A DNA stretch of 64,000 nucleotides from Prorocentrum cordatum (GCA_963575745.1 CAUYUJ010016305.1:85001-149000), one strand, 5' to 3'; positions 32,390-44,752 are shown, counted from the first letter of the stretch. Notes: generated by a model not told the origin, from the letters alone. A program made the numbers and translations.

Positions 32390-32715
32390 GAGCCCCAAGT
32401 CATCAGGGGTAATTTGGGTCAGGGCTAACTCGGGTTCGTTCTCCGGGAGTCCGAAACCCGAGTTGCCCAGGGCCCAAGTTACCCCGGATAGTTCGGGCGC
32501 CCAGAGCCCCAAGTCATCAGGGGTAATTCGGGTCAGGGCGAACTCGGGTTCGTTTCTCGGGAATCCGAACCCGAGTTGCCCAGGACCCTAGGTACCCCGG
32601 ATAGTTCGGGCGTCCAGAGCCCCAAGTCATCAGGGGTAACTCGGGTCAGGGCGAACTCAGGTTCCGAAACCGAGTTGCCCAGGGCCCGAGCTACCTGGAG
32701 AAGTCGGGCGCAAGC
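32390..32715 (+). repeat. 113-bp tandem repeat, 2.7 copies
   Basis: AGCCCCAAGTCATCAGGGGT recurs at 32391, 32505 and 32618. Each unit also contains GGGTCAGGGCGAACTCGGGTT and CCCGAGTTGCCCAGG in inverted-like arrangement (AACTCGGGTT against AACCCGAGTT). Confidence 0.9.
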
Positions 32716-32865
32716 CGGGCAGGAAAAGAGAAAGAGGGGACGGGGGCGGGGAGAAATGGTGGGAGGAGGGGGCAGAAGGCGGCTGGGCGCAGCCCGGAGG
32801 GAGCGTGCCCAACCGCTCGGCCTGAGTGTTGACTGGGTCAGGGGCCCCGGTCGATGCTCTGTATC

Positions 32866-33019
32866 AGGTCGCCCTCCTCCTCCTCCTCCTCCTCCTCCTC
32901 CTCCTCCTGCTGCTGGTCCTCCTCCTCCTCCTCTGCCTCCTCCTCCTCCTCCTCCTCCTCCTCCTGCTCCTGCTCCTGCTCCTCCTCCTCCTCCTCCTCC
33001 TCCTCCTCCTCCTCCTCCT
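32866..33019 (+). repeat. (CTC)n microsatellite
   Basis: About 150 bp of CTC/TCC triplets with TGC interruptions. Confidence 0.95.
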
Positions 33020-33240
33020 GTTCGCTCTCTCGCTGGGGTGGGGCCTCTCTGTAGCTAGCCCCATCGCAGCACAGCCTCTCCCAGCCAGCTCAGCGCCGGC
33101 TGACTGAGGCTTTTGCGGTTTGCCTTTGTGGCAGTGGTAGTGTTGATGAAATGAGCCTGACGAGAGACCCAACCAATGAAAATCAGACGAAGCAGGTGGA
33201 CACGAAAATTCGGAATAGCGCACGCGGTATAATCTTTGCG

Positions 33241-33575
33241 CTTGGAATTCGGGGACACGATCCTCGTGATGGGTGTGCTGAAATGGGCACGGGAACGCGT
33301 GCGGACCCTGCCGCCAGGGCCTTCCGTGGAGCTCCCTATGGGACCACGATCCTCGTGAGAGGTGTGCCGAACTGGCCGGAGTCCGCCATGCGGATCCTGC
33401 CACTGGGGCCTACGGTGGATCCCCCATGACCCATTGGGGCTACGATGCTCGTGAGAGGTGTGCCGAACTGGCCCGAGTCCGCCATGCGGACTCTGCCGCC
33501 AGGGCCTTCGGTGGAGCTCCCTGTGTGGCCACCATTCTCGTGAGAGGTGTGCCGAACTGGCCCGAGTCGAGCGCG
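33241..33575 (+). repeat. ~90-bp tandem repeat related to the 45.5-46.6 kb array
   Basis: CTTCCGTGGAGCTCCCTATG (33321) and its variants near 33410 and 33506 define units of 89 and 96 bp. The words GAGAGGTGTGCCGAACTGGC and GGGGCCTTCGGTGGAGCTCC show kinship with the array at 45535. Confidence 0.85.
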
Positions 33576-33593
33576 GAGGGCTTGCCAGCGCTC

Positions 33594-34559
33594 ACCGGCC
33601 ATGTCGCCACAGACGGGGCGTTCAAGGGCAGGTTGCGCTGGCTCGAGCGCGCAGGCTGGGCGGCGCAGCAGGCGGGAGAGAAGGGGCTGGGCGGCCAGCT
33701 CTCGCTTGCGCTGTAGGGTCCGCTGCAGGTGCGCCTGCCAGTGATGACGGGCCCGCAGTGGTGCACGTGCTCTGCACTTCCGAACGCTAACCTATGGCGG
33801 ATCAAGATCGACGGACACAGGCCTGGGGACCACGGCGCGCTCCTCAGCACGGTGGAAACCCACCGCACGGACGCCCTCCTGGTGCAGGCCTCTCGCGAGG
33901 AGCAGCAGAGCTCCCTCGCCAATCGCGGCGCCGACGAGTGGGCGGGGGAAGGCGCGCAGCAGGGCACCAACGAATGCCTCGTCTACGATCACGAGGCGTG
34001 CAAGGCCGAGGCAGCTAAGGTGCGGTTCGCCTTTTGCTTCTAGGCGGAGCTCGCAACCAGGGCGCTCCAGGAACAAGAGTGCCCTGACCCTCAGGCGCGG
34101 CCGCTGCGCGCCGACCGCACCCCCAAAGTCTGCCTGCAGCTGGTGGCCGGCGAGGGGCGCGGGCACGTCCCACAGGGGATGCTCGCGGTTGGGCGTGCTT
34201 GCGGTGCGGGGTGCGGTCGCAAAGCCGCCGGGCCTTGGCTTCACGCCCGTTGTGAGGGCTGCGCGGCAGCGCGGCTCCCGGTCGTCCTCGGCCCGCACCT
34301 TGCTGCAAGCCACGGCTACGCCCTGTGGCGCATGCGGCCGCGGGTCTGGTGCGGCAGGTGCGGGCTCTGCTCGCGGACGAGCCCGCCGGGGCTCCAGGCC
34401 GTCTGCCCCGACCGAGCGGAGCAGAAGCGGCATCGGGACAGCCTGCGGGCAGGCAGAGCGCCCCGCGCCGCAGCCAAAGGCCAGGCAGTCACAGTGACGG
34501 CGCCGCTGACTGTCGAAGAGAGGGAGCGGGGCTGCCCAGAGCGTGCGTCGCCGTCGTGA
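33594..34559 (+). pseudogene. 3' end of a degenerate LINE (RNase H plus Cys motif)
   Basis: 33594-33716 reads VATDGAFKGRLRWLERAGWA, the first strand of an RNase H domain in the form common to dinoflagellate LINEs. After a frame change, 33780-34040 reads TVETHRTDALLVQASREEQQ then NRGADEWAGEGAQQG, the usual RNase H C-terminal helix with its Asp. In the frame ending TGA at 34557-34559, RVWCGRCGLCSRTS...LQAVCPD followed by LRAGRAP is the C-terminal Cys motif and tail typical of these elements. Stops at 33717 and 34041 show the frame is broken. The reverse transcriptase part is absent; upstream lies the 90-bp tandem repeat, so this is a 5'-truncated copy. Confidence 0.7.
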
Positions 34560-34588
34560 GGCTGGGGCCCGCCGCGGCGCAGTGCGCT

Positions 34589-36836
<2,248 letters not shown>

Positions 36837-36939
36837 TTTTCTTATAAATATCTTTTCCCTGTCGGACCCCGAGGCCGGTCGAAAGGGTGGGCCGTGCGTT
36901 TTGCCAGAGATTTATCACTTATGATGTTGAAGCTTAAAT

Positions 36940-37370
36940 AGTGGCAACAGCTTCACAGATGGAGGGCGGGTGGTTTTCCAAATGTGGCTCTCGCCTTAGC
37001 GTCGCGCACATCCTTTCTCACAGTTTGCAACAGCTTCACGGATTGAGGGCGGGTGGTTTTCAAATTGTGATTCTCGCCTTTGCGCCGCGCAGATTCGTTT
37101 TAACAAATTGCAAGAGCTTCACGGATTGAGGGCGGGTCGTTTTCAAAATGTGGTTCTCGCCCCACCGCCGCGCACATTTGTTGCAACAAATTCCGAGAGC
37201 TTCACGGATTGAGGGCGGGCCGCTTTCAAAATGCAGTTATCGCTTTAGCGCCGCGCACATCTGTCGTTTCAAACAATTGCAAGAGCCTCACGGATTGAGG
37301 ACGGTACCGTTTCAAAATGTGGTTCTCGCCTTAGCGCCGCGCACATTCGGTCATAAAATGTGGGAGAGTT
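36940..37370 (+). repeat. 83-bp tandem repeat, five copies
   Basis: CTTCACGGATTGAGGGCGGG variants occur with starts spaced 83, 83, 83 and 85 bp (near 36956, 37039, 37122, 37205, 37290). Units contain TTTCAAAATGTGGTTCTCGC and CGCCGCGCACAT. Confidence 0.9.
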
Positions 37371-37663
37371 CTACGGATACTCGTGATTAACGTACCAGAA
37401 ATTGCGTTTTGGAAGAATTCGGGGTTATGCGGGCGCAACAGTTATATTGATTCGCGGTGTTGCAGTCTCAAAACGGCATTCTGGCACGATTCCGGATCGT
37501 CCAGGCGCAGCAGTCACGTCGATCCGTGGCGTTGATCCGTGAACGGTTGTCTTCCGACGAGGCTTTTCCCTCAATGGAAATGAAACCTTTTAGGGGCCCA
37601 TGAAGGAGGAGCTTGGAAGGAAGGTGAATTCCAACCTCGTTGATGACCCTTGGGTTTACACTT
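37371..37663. other. Spacer, no gene recognised
   Basis: No motif recognised. Confidence 0.4.
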
Positions 37664-37724
37664 GTCCTCCTCCTCCTCCTCCTCCTCCTCCTCCTCCTCC
37701 TCCTCCTCCTCCTCCTCCTCCTCC
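37664..37724 (+). repeat. (TCC)n microsatellite
   Basis: Twenty TCC units, nearly perfect. Confidence 0.95.
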
Positions 37725-37950
37725 CCCTCAGGGGCACCGTTGAGGGGGATAAGCTCAAGGGGTGATACATCGACCGAGGGACCCCTGGCCAGGCCCCACC
37801 GAATGCCGCGGAGAGGAAGAGAGGGCGGGAGGATGTTGGAGGGTCGCAGCGGCGGCTGTGCGCCCCAGGCGACTTGCGCAAGCGAAGCCTTCTCCCCATC
37901 AGATGTGAACGATTGGACAGGAGGAGGGGGAGGAGGGGAGTGTACAAGTC

Positions 37951-38120
37951 AGGGGGCAACGCTAGGGAGGAACAAGCCCACGGGGGGAGACGCATCGACT
38001 CGAGGTCGCCCAATCATCGCTTCTCCGTCGGGGGCCTATCGCCGACGTGTCGGCGACATATCGCCGAGTCTGGGTCGACGTTCTCTCGCTGAGCTGGTCT
38101 CCCCCGATCGTTGCCCCTCA
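37951..38120. mobile_element. Family G foldback element, copy 2
   Basis: Left end AGGGGGCAACGCTAGGGAGG; right end, reverse-complemented, GAGGGGCAACGATCGGGGGA. Interior GGGGGCCTATCGCCGACGTG then ACATATCGCCGAG. Its right end lies 36 bp from the family H copy at 38156. Confidence 0.75.
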
Positions 38121-38155
38121 AAGGAAGAGAATGGAACGACGGCGTAACTACGTAC

Positions 38156-38313
38156 AGTCAACCCGCATAGTATGGATGGGCAAGTTTCCCAAGGCTACCC
38201 CTGCATCCTTGCCTCCTCGGTCCATCCTTGGCCCCTATCGCTGGCCGCGCCCCGCTCGAAAAGCTTCGAAATAGCCTTCCAAGGCCCTTGCATCCTTATG
38301 ATACGGGCCGATT
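38156..38313. mobile_element. Family H MITE-like element, copy 2
   Basis: Left end AGTCAACCCGCATAGTATGG; right end, reverse-complemented, AATCGGCCCGTATCATAAGG, more diverged than in copy 1. Shares GCTGGCCGCGCCCCGC and CCTTCCAAGGCCCTTGCATC. Confidence 0.75.
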
Positions 38314-38528
38314 GTAATTATCAAACCACAAAAACGCGACGGAGCAGCGCAATCGCGCAATGATGTTGGAGGCAGTGGCAGCTTGTCTGAGAGCAGGCGG
38401 AGGGGAGGCGTGGACGAGAAGAGCCGGAAAGGGGTGGGTGGCGGAGAGAAGGGGCAGGAAGAAGAGGAGGGAGGGCGGATCAGTCAAAGCGCAGAGCTGG
38501 CCTCATACTCCCTGAGGAGATGGCGAAA

Positions 38529-39269
38529 AGGAGGAGGAGGAGGAGGAGGAGGAGCAGAAGGAGCAGAACGAGTGTGGGGAGGAGGAGGGCGGCGGCGGTG
38601 ATGGCGAGGAGGGGGAATGGAACGAAGAGGAGAAGCAGGAGGAAAGACTGCCGTTGGCGTGGGAGAGATAGCATACGATGTGGCGCCGCTGGCCCGCCTA
38701 TTCTGCGCTATCCCTCGGGGGACAGCGTGCACCGAAGAAGCCCTGGCAGGGGGACACCGCGCACAGAAGGGGCCCTCGCGGGGGGGTCGCCCCAGAGGGG
38801 CAGCGTGCCTCTCGGAGACCGATGCTGCACGCCATCCTCCTCCCCCTCCTCCTCCCCCTCCTCCACTTCCTCCTCCCTCCCCTCCTCCTCCTCCTCCTCC
38901 CTTCCCGCCTCCTCCTCCTCCTCCTCTCTTTCCAGCGCCAGCCATACGAGGACGAGCAGCAGCGCAGGAGCGGCAGCAGTGCAGCGTCTGCGGCAGCCGG
39001 CCGCCGACGGCACCGCCGCCGCACGGTGCGCCCAGCCTCCCCCCCGCGGGCCCGCAGGGGCCGGAGAGCCCAGCCCGGCAGCCAGAGGCGCCGCGGCCCG
39101 CGATTGCTGTGGTTTTTTTCTTCTTCCTCCTCCTCCTCCTCCCCCTCCGCCCACCCTCTCCCCCTCCGCCCACCTCCTCCTCCTCCTCCTCCTCCTCCTC
39201 CTCCTCCTCCTCCTCCTCCTCCTCCTCCTCCTCCTCCTCCTCCTCCTCCTCCTCCTCCTCCTCCTCTTG
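38529..39269. repeat. GGA and CCT triplet tracts
   Basis: GGA units at 38529-38560; CCT/CTC tracts at 38838-38934 and 39123-39269, the last with about 35 units. The GC-rich DNA between them (38640-38830, 38940-39110) carries open frames in all phases and no recognisable motif. Confidence 0.9.
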
Positions 39270-39554
39270 TTCTCGCCGAGCGCGTTCCACCGTAGACGCG
39301 CTAAAGGTGTGTGAACTAACGGCGAAGTAGGAAAACCAATTTGTAGGAAGGCGTGGTTCGTGGCCCAATTGTGGGAGCGCGTGATTCGCGTTTTGCTACG
39401 ACTCGCTGTGTCGTTGTTTCGCTCGATGCATTCGCAGATCTGCAATGTAGGAAGCGGTGCCTCGTGATTTCCTAAATGTTGTTTTGCGTGAGTTCGGTGT
39501 CACAAACATAATCCCAACCGCACAGTTAACCAAGCACGCCGTCAGCCCGGTCTT

Positions 39555-39757
39555 GGAAGAAGAAAAAACGACATAACCATGAACGTTTGGCGCTCCGCGC
39601 GGATTTCTTGGATCCGCGCTGGGCCCCCCCTGGCGGCGCCTCTGGCGCCGCGCCGCCCCTGGGGCGCTCCGCGCGCCAGGCAGGGGGTTCCAGCGAAAAT
39701 CCAAGAAATCCGCGCGGACCGTCGAAAGTGTATGTTTTGTGTTTTTGTTCTTCTTCT
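39555..39757. mobile_element. Family D palindromic element, copy 1
   Basis: Left arm GGAAGAAGAAAAAACGAC...TCCGCGCGGATTTCTTGG; right arm, reverse-complemented, GAAGAAGAACAAAAACAC...TCCGCGCGGATTTCTTGG. The arms are about 80 bp; the centre is GGCGCC-rich. No coding capacity. Confidence 0.8.
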
Positions 39758-40246
39758 ATTTCACCGAACGCGTTCCACTACTCGCAAAGTGCCTATTCGC
39801 ACAGGGCTCTTAAAACAAGCGTCTGCCTCGATGTAATGTATCGCACATCCCCCTCGGCGGATCCGGACCGTTTGCGAGTAGTTAATGTGCGAGTAGCGGA
39901 GCGCGCTTGTCTATGCTTGTTCACGTAGTCGGCGCTTGCTGCTCATGAAACGTATGCATGGTTCGAGCTGCAGGTTCGGTCTCAAGTCTTTGCCCTCTCC
40001 TCCCTTCCGCTTTTCCTCTGCCGTCTCTGCCTGGCCCCACCTCGTCCTCCTTGTTCCAGCGTGGTAGCTCCTGATTTCCAGTCGGCGCCTGCTGCTCATG
40101 GTTTCAATGATTGCGTGTAATGCAACAAGTGGAGCGCGTCACGCCCACCGTGCTGGCACCCGTCATCGAGTTTCATGTTGCGCGCCGCGTGGAGCAGTTC
40201 CACCGTGCCGGCAAGCAGTACCACTTTTTGCTACGCGCTGAAATGA
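39758..40246. other. Spacer, no gene recognised
   Basis: GTCGGCGCTTGCTGCTCATG and GTCGGCGCCTGCTGCTCATG occur at 39929 and 40081, a short direct repeat 152 bp apart. Nothing else recognised. Confidence 0.4.
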
Positions 40247-40492
40247 GGACCAGTTCGGACCATATTCGGGGAAACGTAAGACTCGAGTAAGCCGGAATTC
40301 GGGTTTGCCGATTTTGTTTACGAGGACGTCCTGGATTTTGACGGCCCCGGTTTCGTGGGATGTCTGCAGCGGGAGCCCGCCTGAAATTTCAGATTGGGTT
40401 TCGTAATTTTTATGATGGCCCTTGTCAGGCCAACCCGAGTCCCCCGCACCCGAGTCTTACGTCTCCCCGACATACGGAATTGTCTGGTTCGG
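40247..40492. mobile_element. Family I foldback element, full copy
   Basis: Left arm GACCAGTTCGGACC, CGGGGAAACGTAAGACTCGA; right arm, reverse-complemented, AACCAGACAATTCC, CGGGGAGACGTAAGACTCGG. The arms are about 65 bp with roughly three-quarters identity. Interior GTCCTGGATTTTGACGGCCC is shared with 16829. Confidence 0.75.
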
Positions 40493-40548
40493 AAGGGGCT
40501 CGCTGAGGCTCAGATGGGGACCTCCCTGGCTGTTCCTCCAGCGCTGCT

Positions 40549-40753
40549 CGTAAACCCAGTCGTTTACTGTGTCAAGGGAGGAAAAGCCACCTGGACCGGA
40601 CAATTGACGTTTACTAAACGGCCTTGGGCGTTTACTAAACAGCCCTGCCCTGTTCGATGCCTGCGGTGGGGGCGTTTACTAAACGGCTTCACGTGTCGGG
40701 GTGGTTATTGTCTGGGTGGATTTTCTGCCCTCTACGTAAACCCAGTCGTTTAC
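40549..40753. repeat. Family J repeat, copy 2, bounded by 19-bp direct repeats
   Basis: CGTAAACCCAGTCGTTTAC stands exactly at 40549-40567 and 40735-40753. Between them GTTTACTAAAC, itself an odd-centred palindrome, occurs three times (40611, 40629, 40673). The first and last words face each other as inverted GTAAAC/GTTTAC. Confidence 0.8.
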
Positions 40754-40795
40754 AGCGGGGGCCGAAGACCCAGACCCCCGACGTCATGCTCTGTC

Positions 40796-40969
40796 ACCGC
40801 CCACCAAACCACGCCAATCCAACCCGACGGCCCTGATTTTCCCTTCTTCCCCAGTGCGGGGGGGGTCGGGGAACATTGAAAAATCACGTGTGGAACCCGT
40901 ACCCCGCCCCCAAACCCGAAATTCGGGTCTCCGTGTGGGGGGCTGGGGTGGTTTGGTAGGTAGTACATA
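40796..40969. mobile_element. Family L candidate foldback element
   Basis: CCACCAAACCACGCCAAT at left; right end, reverse-complemented, CTACCAAACCACCCCAG. Inverted repeats of about 18-20 bp. Single copy. Confidence 0.5.
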
Positions 40970-41133
40970 TGTTCACAGCATAGACCCCCTGGTCTCGACC
41001 CATCCTGGACCGTTTTGTGATGGTCCCGGGGCCCGGCGAGAGCCCCCAGAGGCAGAAACTAAGCAAGAACCGTCCGTCGTGTTTCTGTTGCACGCCGCAG
41101 GGCGGTCTGATTTCGCGTTCTTCATGGTAGCGT

Positions 41134-41355
41134 TAAGCCGGGCCTGTCCCTCTACAGGAGGGATATTCGACAATAATATGAAAGATAATAATAAGAATCA
41201 GAATAATAATAATAGTAGTAGTAATAATAATAATAATAGTAGTAATGATAATATGGTGACGAGTTTGCTGCATTTGTGTTTGACTATTTGGAGGTATTTG
41301 GGGGGGTGTTTTATCTTTCGCCCAAGATCCTCCTGTCAGGGGGACAGGCCCGACC
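41134..41355. mobile_element. Family A MITE-like element, copy 2, with AAT-rich insert
   Basis: Left end TAAGCCGGGCCTGTCCCTCT; right end, reverse-complemented, GGTCGGGCCTGTCCCCCTGA. The interior differs by a 60-70-bp AAT/AGT triplet expansion (41186-41250), making it 222 bp instead of about 160. Confidence 0.8.
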
Positions 41356-41512
41356 GAATGGTAGCGGCCAGACTGCAGGGAGCGGGCGCGCCCATCCGCG
41401 GGGCCATCTCGAAGGGGGGCGCCCTCGGGTCCTGGGCGCGCGGTGTCGCGAGGGCGGCCCTCACCCGCTGTCGCCGCGCGGGCCCCCGGCCGAGGCCAGA
41501 GAGGATCAGGAG

Positions 41513-41669
41513 GGGGAGAAACACACAGACACAACGGATCGTCGACCCCCAGGAAAAAGGTGGGAACATATGGGAAGCGGGGGAGAAGACGATAGCCCAG
41601 ACAATGTAGGAAAGTATGGGGAATCCTGGGATTTGTGTGTATTCATGTGTGTGTGTGTTCCTGGGCCCC
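41513..41669. mobile_element. Family F element, copy 2
   Basis: Left end GGGGAGAAACACACAGACAC; right end, reverse-complemented, GGGCCCAGGAACACACACAC. Shares GGGGAATCCTGGGATT with copy 1. It lies between family A copies 2 and 3. Confidence 0.65.
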
Positions 41670-41746
41670 TTCACATGGCGCTTCGGATCGTCCGTTCGGC
41701 AACGGCTGGCCTCGGGATCAGCGCGGGGGGAGGGGGGAGGGAGGGT

Positions 41747-41905
41747 GAAGTCGGGCCTGTCCCTCTACACGAGGAATATTCAAAAATAGTCAAAAAATAG
41801 TCTGAGGACGATATTTTGAGTATTGCTGTGCATGTGTAGTGCATTTTTGGGGTATGTTTTCTCGGTTGTCCAAAACCCGCCTGTAGGAGAACATGCCCGA
41901 CCTAA
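41747..41905. mobile_element. Family A MITE-like element, copy 3
   Basis: Left end GAAGTCGGGCCTGTCCCTCT; right end, reverse-complemented, TTAGGTCGGGCATGTTCTCC. The interior AAAAATAGTCAAAAAATAG is nearly identical to copy 1. Confidence 0.85.
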
Positions 41906-42115
41906 AGGGATTGCGCCCGATCCGAGAGAGGGAGGGGTGTCGGGGGGACAGGAAGGAGCAGGCCTCGATGCACATCTTGCAGCTCTGGTATAGAGATCAG
42001 CCCCTGTCTAGGCGAAGCCCATAGCTCACGCGTGCGGCGAGCTCTGTCACGCTCAAGCGGCACCAGGCGGACCTCCCGTCCCTCCCTTCCTTTCCCCCCT
42101 TTCTCCATGGTCCCG

Positions 42116-42305
42116 AGGAAGAACGAACGCCATAAACACAAATTCTCTGAGGTCCACGCGGATTGTTTGGATCGGCGTTGGACCCCCCTCCCTGGCGCGC
42201 GGAGCGCGGCGCCTCTGGCACCGCCAAGGTGGCCTATCGCCGATCCAAAATGTCTACACGAACCTCCGAAAATCTATGCTTATGGAATGTGTTGTTCATT
42301 CACAC
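42116..42305. mobile_element. Family D palindromic element, copy 2
   Basis: Left arm GAGGAAGAACGAACGCCATA, GAGGTCCACGCGGATTG; right arm reverse-complemented contains GAATGAACAACACATTCCATA and TCGGAGGTTCGTGTAGAC. Arms more diverged than in copies 1 and 3. Confidence 0.65.
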
Positions 42306-42358
42306 CCCTCCTGGCCATGCTTCCTTTCTCTGCGCACCCCCCTCCTTCCCGCCACCAC

Positions 42359-42435
42359 GACCGATCGCAACCACTTCGGAACGATCGTCGACCACTTGGA
42401 CCGATCGCAACCGGTTGCGATCGGTCCTAAGTGGT
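42359..42435. repeat. 28-bp perfect palindrome and inverted flank of the GGATTCC array
   Basis: Positions 42399-42426 are a perfect palindrome (left half GACCGATCGCAACC) that extends imperfectly to CCACTT...AAGTGG. GACCGATCGCAACCACTTCG at 42359 reappears inverted near 44411-44435. Confidence 0.85.
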
Positions 42436-42654
42436 TGCGACGTGTTGGGGTCGCCTCATAAGCTTTCGATCAAGGAAGAGATCTTAAGAGCGCTTCTGGA
42501 TGCAGTGAGCTCGTCTGACCCTCCCGATGGAAGTCTGATAAGGCGGTTGCAATCCGTCCGATCGCGACGGTTCGCCACCTCGACCGTGATCTCTGCAAAA
42601 CACATGTACTTGAGCTCGACCGTGACCGTGATCTCTCGACCGTGGGAAGCCCCA

Positions 42655-44300
42655 TTATTCTTGAGGATCCGTTCGGAATCTCAGGATTCAGGATTCCGCA
42701 GGGTCTTTCCAGGCTCCGTAGGAACCCTCCGGATTTTGATGATTCGTTTGGAATTCTCCAGATTCCTTTGGGGCCCTAGAATTCCTCCGGAATCTTCAAT
42801 CCTCAGCATTCCGTCGATCTGTCGAGATTCCTCTGGATTCCAGGGAAACCCTCCGGATTCTTCAGGACTCCGCTGGATGCTGAAGGGTTCTTCAGGATTC
42901 CAGTCGATCCCTGAAGATTCCGAAGGATTCCAGAGAACCCATTTGGATTCCGAAGGATTCCCCGGGATTCCCAAGGATTCCGAAAGAATCTCCAGGAGCC
43001 ATCAAGATCCCCAAGGAGTCCGAAGGATTGCTCAGGAATCCGGAGGACCCCTCGGGATTCCTGAAGACACGGGATTCAGCAGGATTTCTCAGGATTCCCG
43101 GGATCCCAAGGATTCCAAAGGATTCTTCTGGGTCCCGAAGAATTCTTAAGGATTCCGACGGATCTCTAAGGACCCCAAAGGATTTCTCAGGATTCCGAAG
43201 AATTGTTCCAGGATTCCACATGATTCTTCCAGATTCCTCAGGATCCCTCGCACGTCTTCAGGATTCCTCAGGATACTTCCGCCTCGCGAAGGATTCCGCC
43301 GAATTCCTCAGGTTCCCAAGGATTCCCTAGATGTTCAGGATCCCGATGGATTTCGGAGGACTCTTCAGGACGCACAGAACTACGAAGGACTCAAAAGGAT
43401 TCCGATGGATTCTTCCGGATTCCAAAGGCATCGGCCGAATTCCTACAATGATTCTTGGGGGTACCTCAGGATTCCCGGGGATTCCTGCGGAATCTTCGGG
43501 AATCCTCCAGATTTCCGAAGGAATCCTACGGATTCCTCCGGATGCCTGAGGATTTTCGGGATTCCGAATGATTCCCCGGGATAGCACAGGATTCCGAATG
43601 ACCCCGAAGGACTCCCAACAATTCCTTTTGATTCCTCCTGATTCCTTGGGATGTTTCTAGACACTTTGGGAGTCCTCAAGATCCCTCACGACCCCGAAGT
43701 CAGGGGCGGCCTAACCGACCCCTAGCAAAGCATCCCCTTCCGTGACGTCCCCCTCGCTTCGCCCTAAGACGTATGTATGCGGACAGAGGGGGATTCGAAG
43801 GGCGAGGATGACGTCGCAGAAGGGGATGGTCTGGTAGGGGTCGGTTAGGCCGCGCCCGACGAAGGAGCCCGAAGTATTTCAATGGATTCCTCTGGACTGC
43901 TCAGGACTCCCAAGGATTTCTCAGGACGCTTCAGGATTCCGAAGAATTCCCTAGCAATCCTCTGAAAACCTACAGGTTCCCGAGGATTCTTCCAGAGTCC
44001 TCCAGAATCCTTCAGAATCCTCCAGAATCCTTCAGAACCTTTCTGAATCCTTCAGAATCCGCCAGAACCCTCAAGAATCCTTCTGAATCCGACAGAATGC
44101 GACATGATCTTTCAGAATATTCTAGGATCCTTCAGATTCCCTGAGATCCGTTCATAATCCTTCAATCGGGTGGATTCTCCCGGAGTCCTCAGGAGTCCTC
44201 AGGAGTCCTCAGGCGTCCTTAGGAGTCCTCAGGAGTCCTCAGGAGTCCTCAGGAGTCCTCAGGAGTTCTTCAGAAGTTCTTCAGAAGCTCTTCAGAAGCT
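42655..44300 (+). repeat. Degenerate GGATTCC array
   Basis: GGATTCC/GGATTCT words recur roughly every 10-15 bp over 1.6 kb, interrupted by the element at 43701. The right end (44181-44270) is a clean 10-bp tandem of AGGAGTCCTC variants, nine units in register. Translations on both strands give repeats such as RIPKDSSG in all phases and are not genes. Confidence 0.9.
43701..43867. mobile_element. Family B foldback element, hAT-like ends?
   Basis: Left end CAGGGGCGGCCTAACCGACC; right arm, reverse-complemented, GCGGCCTAACCGACCCCTAC. Inverted repeats of about 50 bp also include CATCCCCTTC and GACGTC. CCCGAAGT flanks at 43693 and 43868. CAGGGG ends with an 8-bp duplication are hAT traits, but the right terminus does not end exactly at the repeat and CCCGAAG is common in the host array, so the class is uncertain. 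Confidence 0.65.
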
Positions 44301-44550
44301 CTCTTCGCGAGTGTATCCAGTGATCCCCGAGTGGATTCGTATGAAGATCCTTTGTAGGTTGCGATCAGTCCGTTTCCAGCGGCTGCAATAGGTCCGAAGT
44401 TTTCCGTGAACGGTCCGAAGTGGTTGGAATCGGTCTTATTCCCATTATTTCCCCCATGGCCGCGGTCGCCTTCCTTTCCTGCCCACTCCGCCCACGCTTC
44501 CGCCCGCGACCGCCCAATCCTCCCGCCCGCCCCACATCCCGTTCCCCGTC
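44301..44550. other. Spacer with inverted copy of the left flank
   Basis: Contains CGGTCCGAAGTGGTTGGAAT (44411), the inverted counterpart of 42359. Otherwise C-rich sequence with no gene. Confidence 0.6.
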
Positions 44551-44645
44551 CCAGGAACGAAGACGAAACGGCACCAACATGTTTGCCGAAGCTCCGCACA
44601 GATCTCTTGGATCGGCGTTGGGCCCCCCGGCGGCGCCTTCGGCGC
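44551..44645 (+). repeat. Family D single arm
   Basis: CCAGGAACGAAGACGAAACG, GAAGCTCCGCACAGATCTC, TTGGATCGGCGTTGGGCCCC, GGCGGCGCCTTCGGCGCC. It matches the left arm and centre of family D; a CTC microsatellite stands where the second arm should be. Confidence 0.7.
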
Positions 44646-44658
44646 CGTTCCTCGGCCT

Positions 44659-44752
44659 TTCCTCCTCCTCCTCCTCCTCCTCCTCCTCCTCCTCCTCCTC
44701 CTCCTCCTCCTCCTCCTCCTCCTCCGCCTCCGCCTCCGCCTCCGCCTCCGCC
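44659..44752 (+). repeat. (CTC)n microsatellite
   Basis: About 22 CTC units then CGCCTC units. Confidence 0.95.

Noticed and set aside
36940-37370. Possible CRISPR array
   Set aside because: The 83-bp units repeat in full, spacers included, and the context is eukaryotic; this is a minisatellite.
38484-39445. Overlapping long frames on both strands near the CCT tracts
   Set aside because: Homopolymeric Ser/Pro/Leu and Glu/Arg/Gly runs from the microsatellites; the linking DNA shows no motif.
42163-43149. A 328-codon plus-strand frame across the GGATTCC array
   Set aside because: The product is the array translated; similar repeats appear in other frames and on the other strand.
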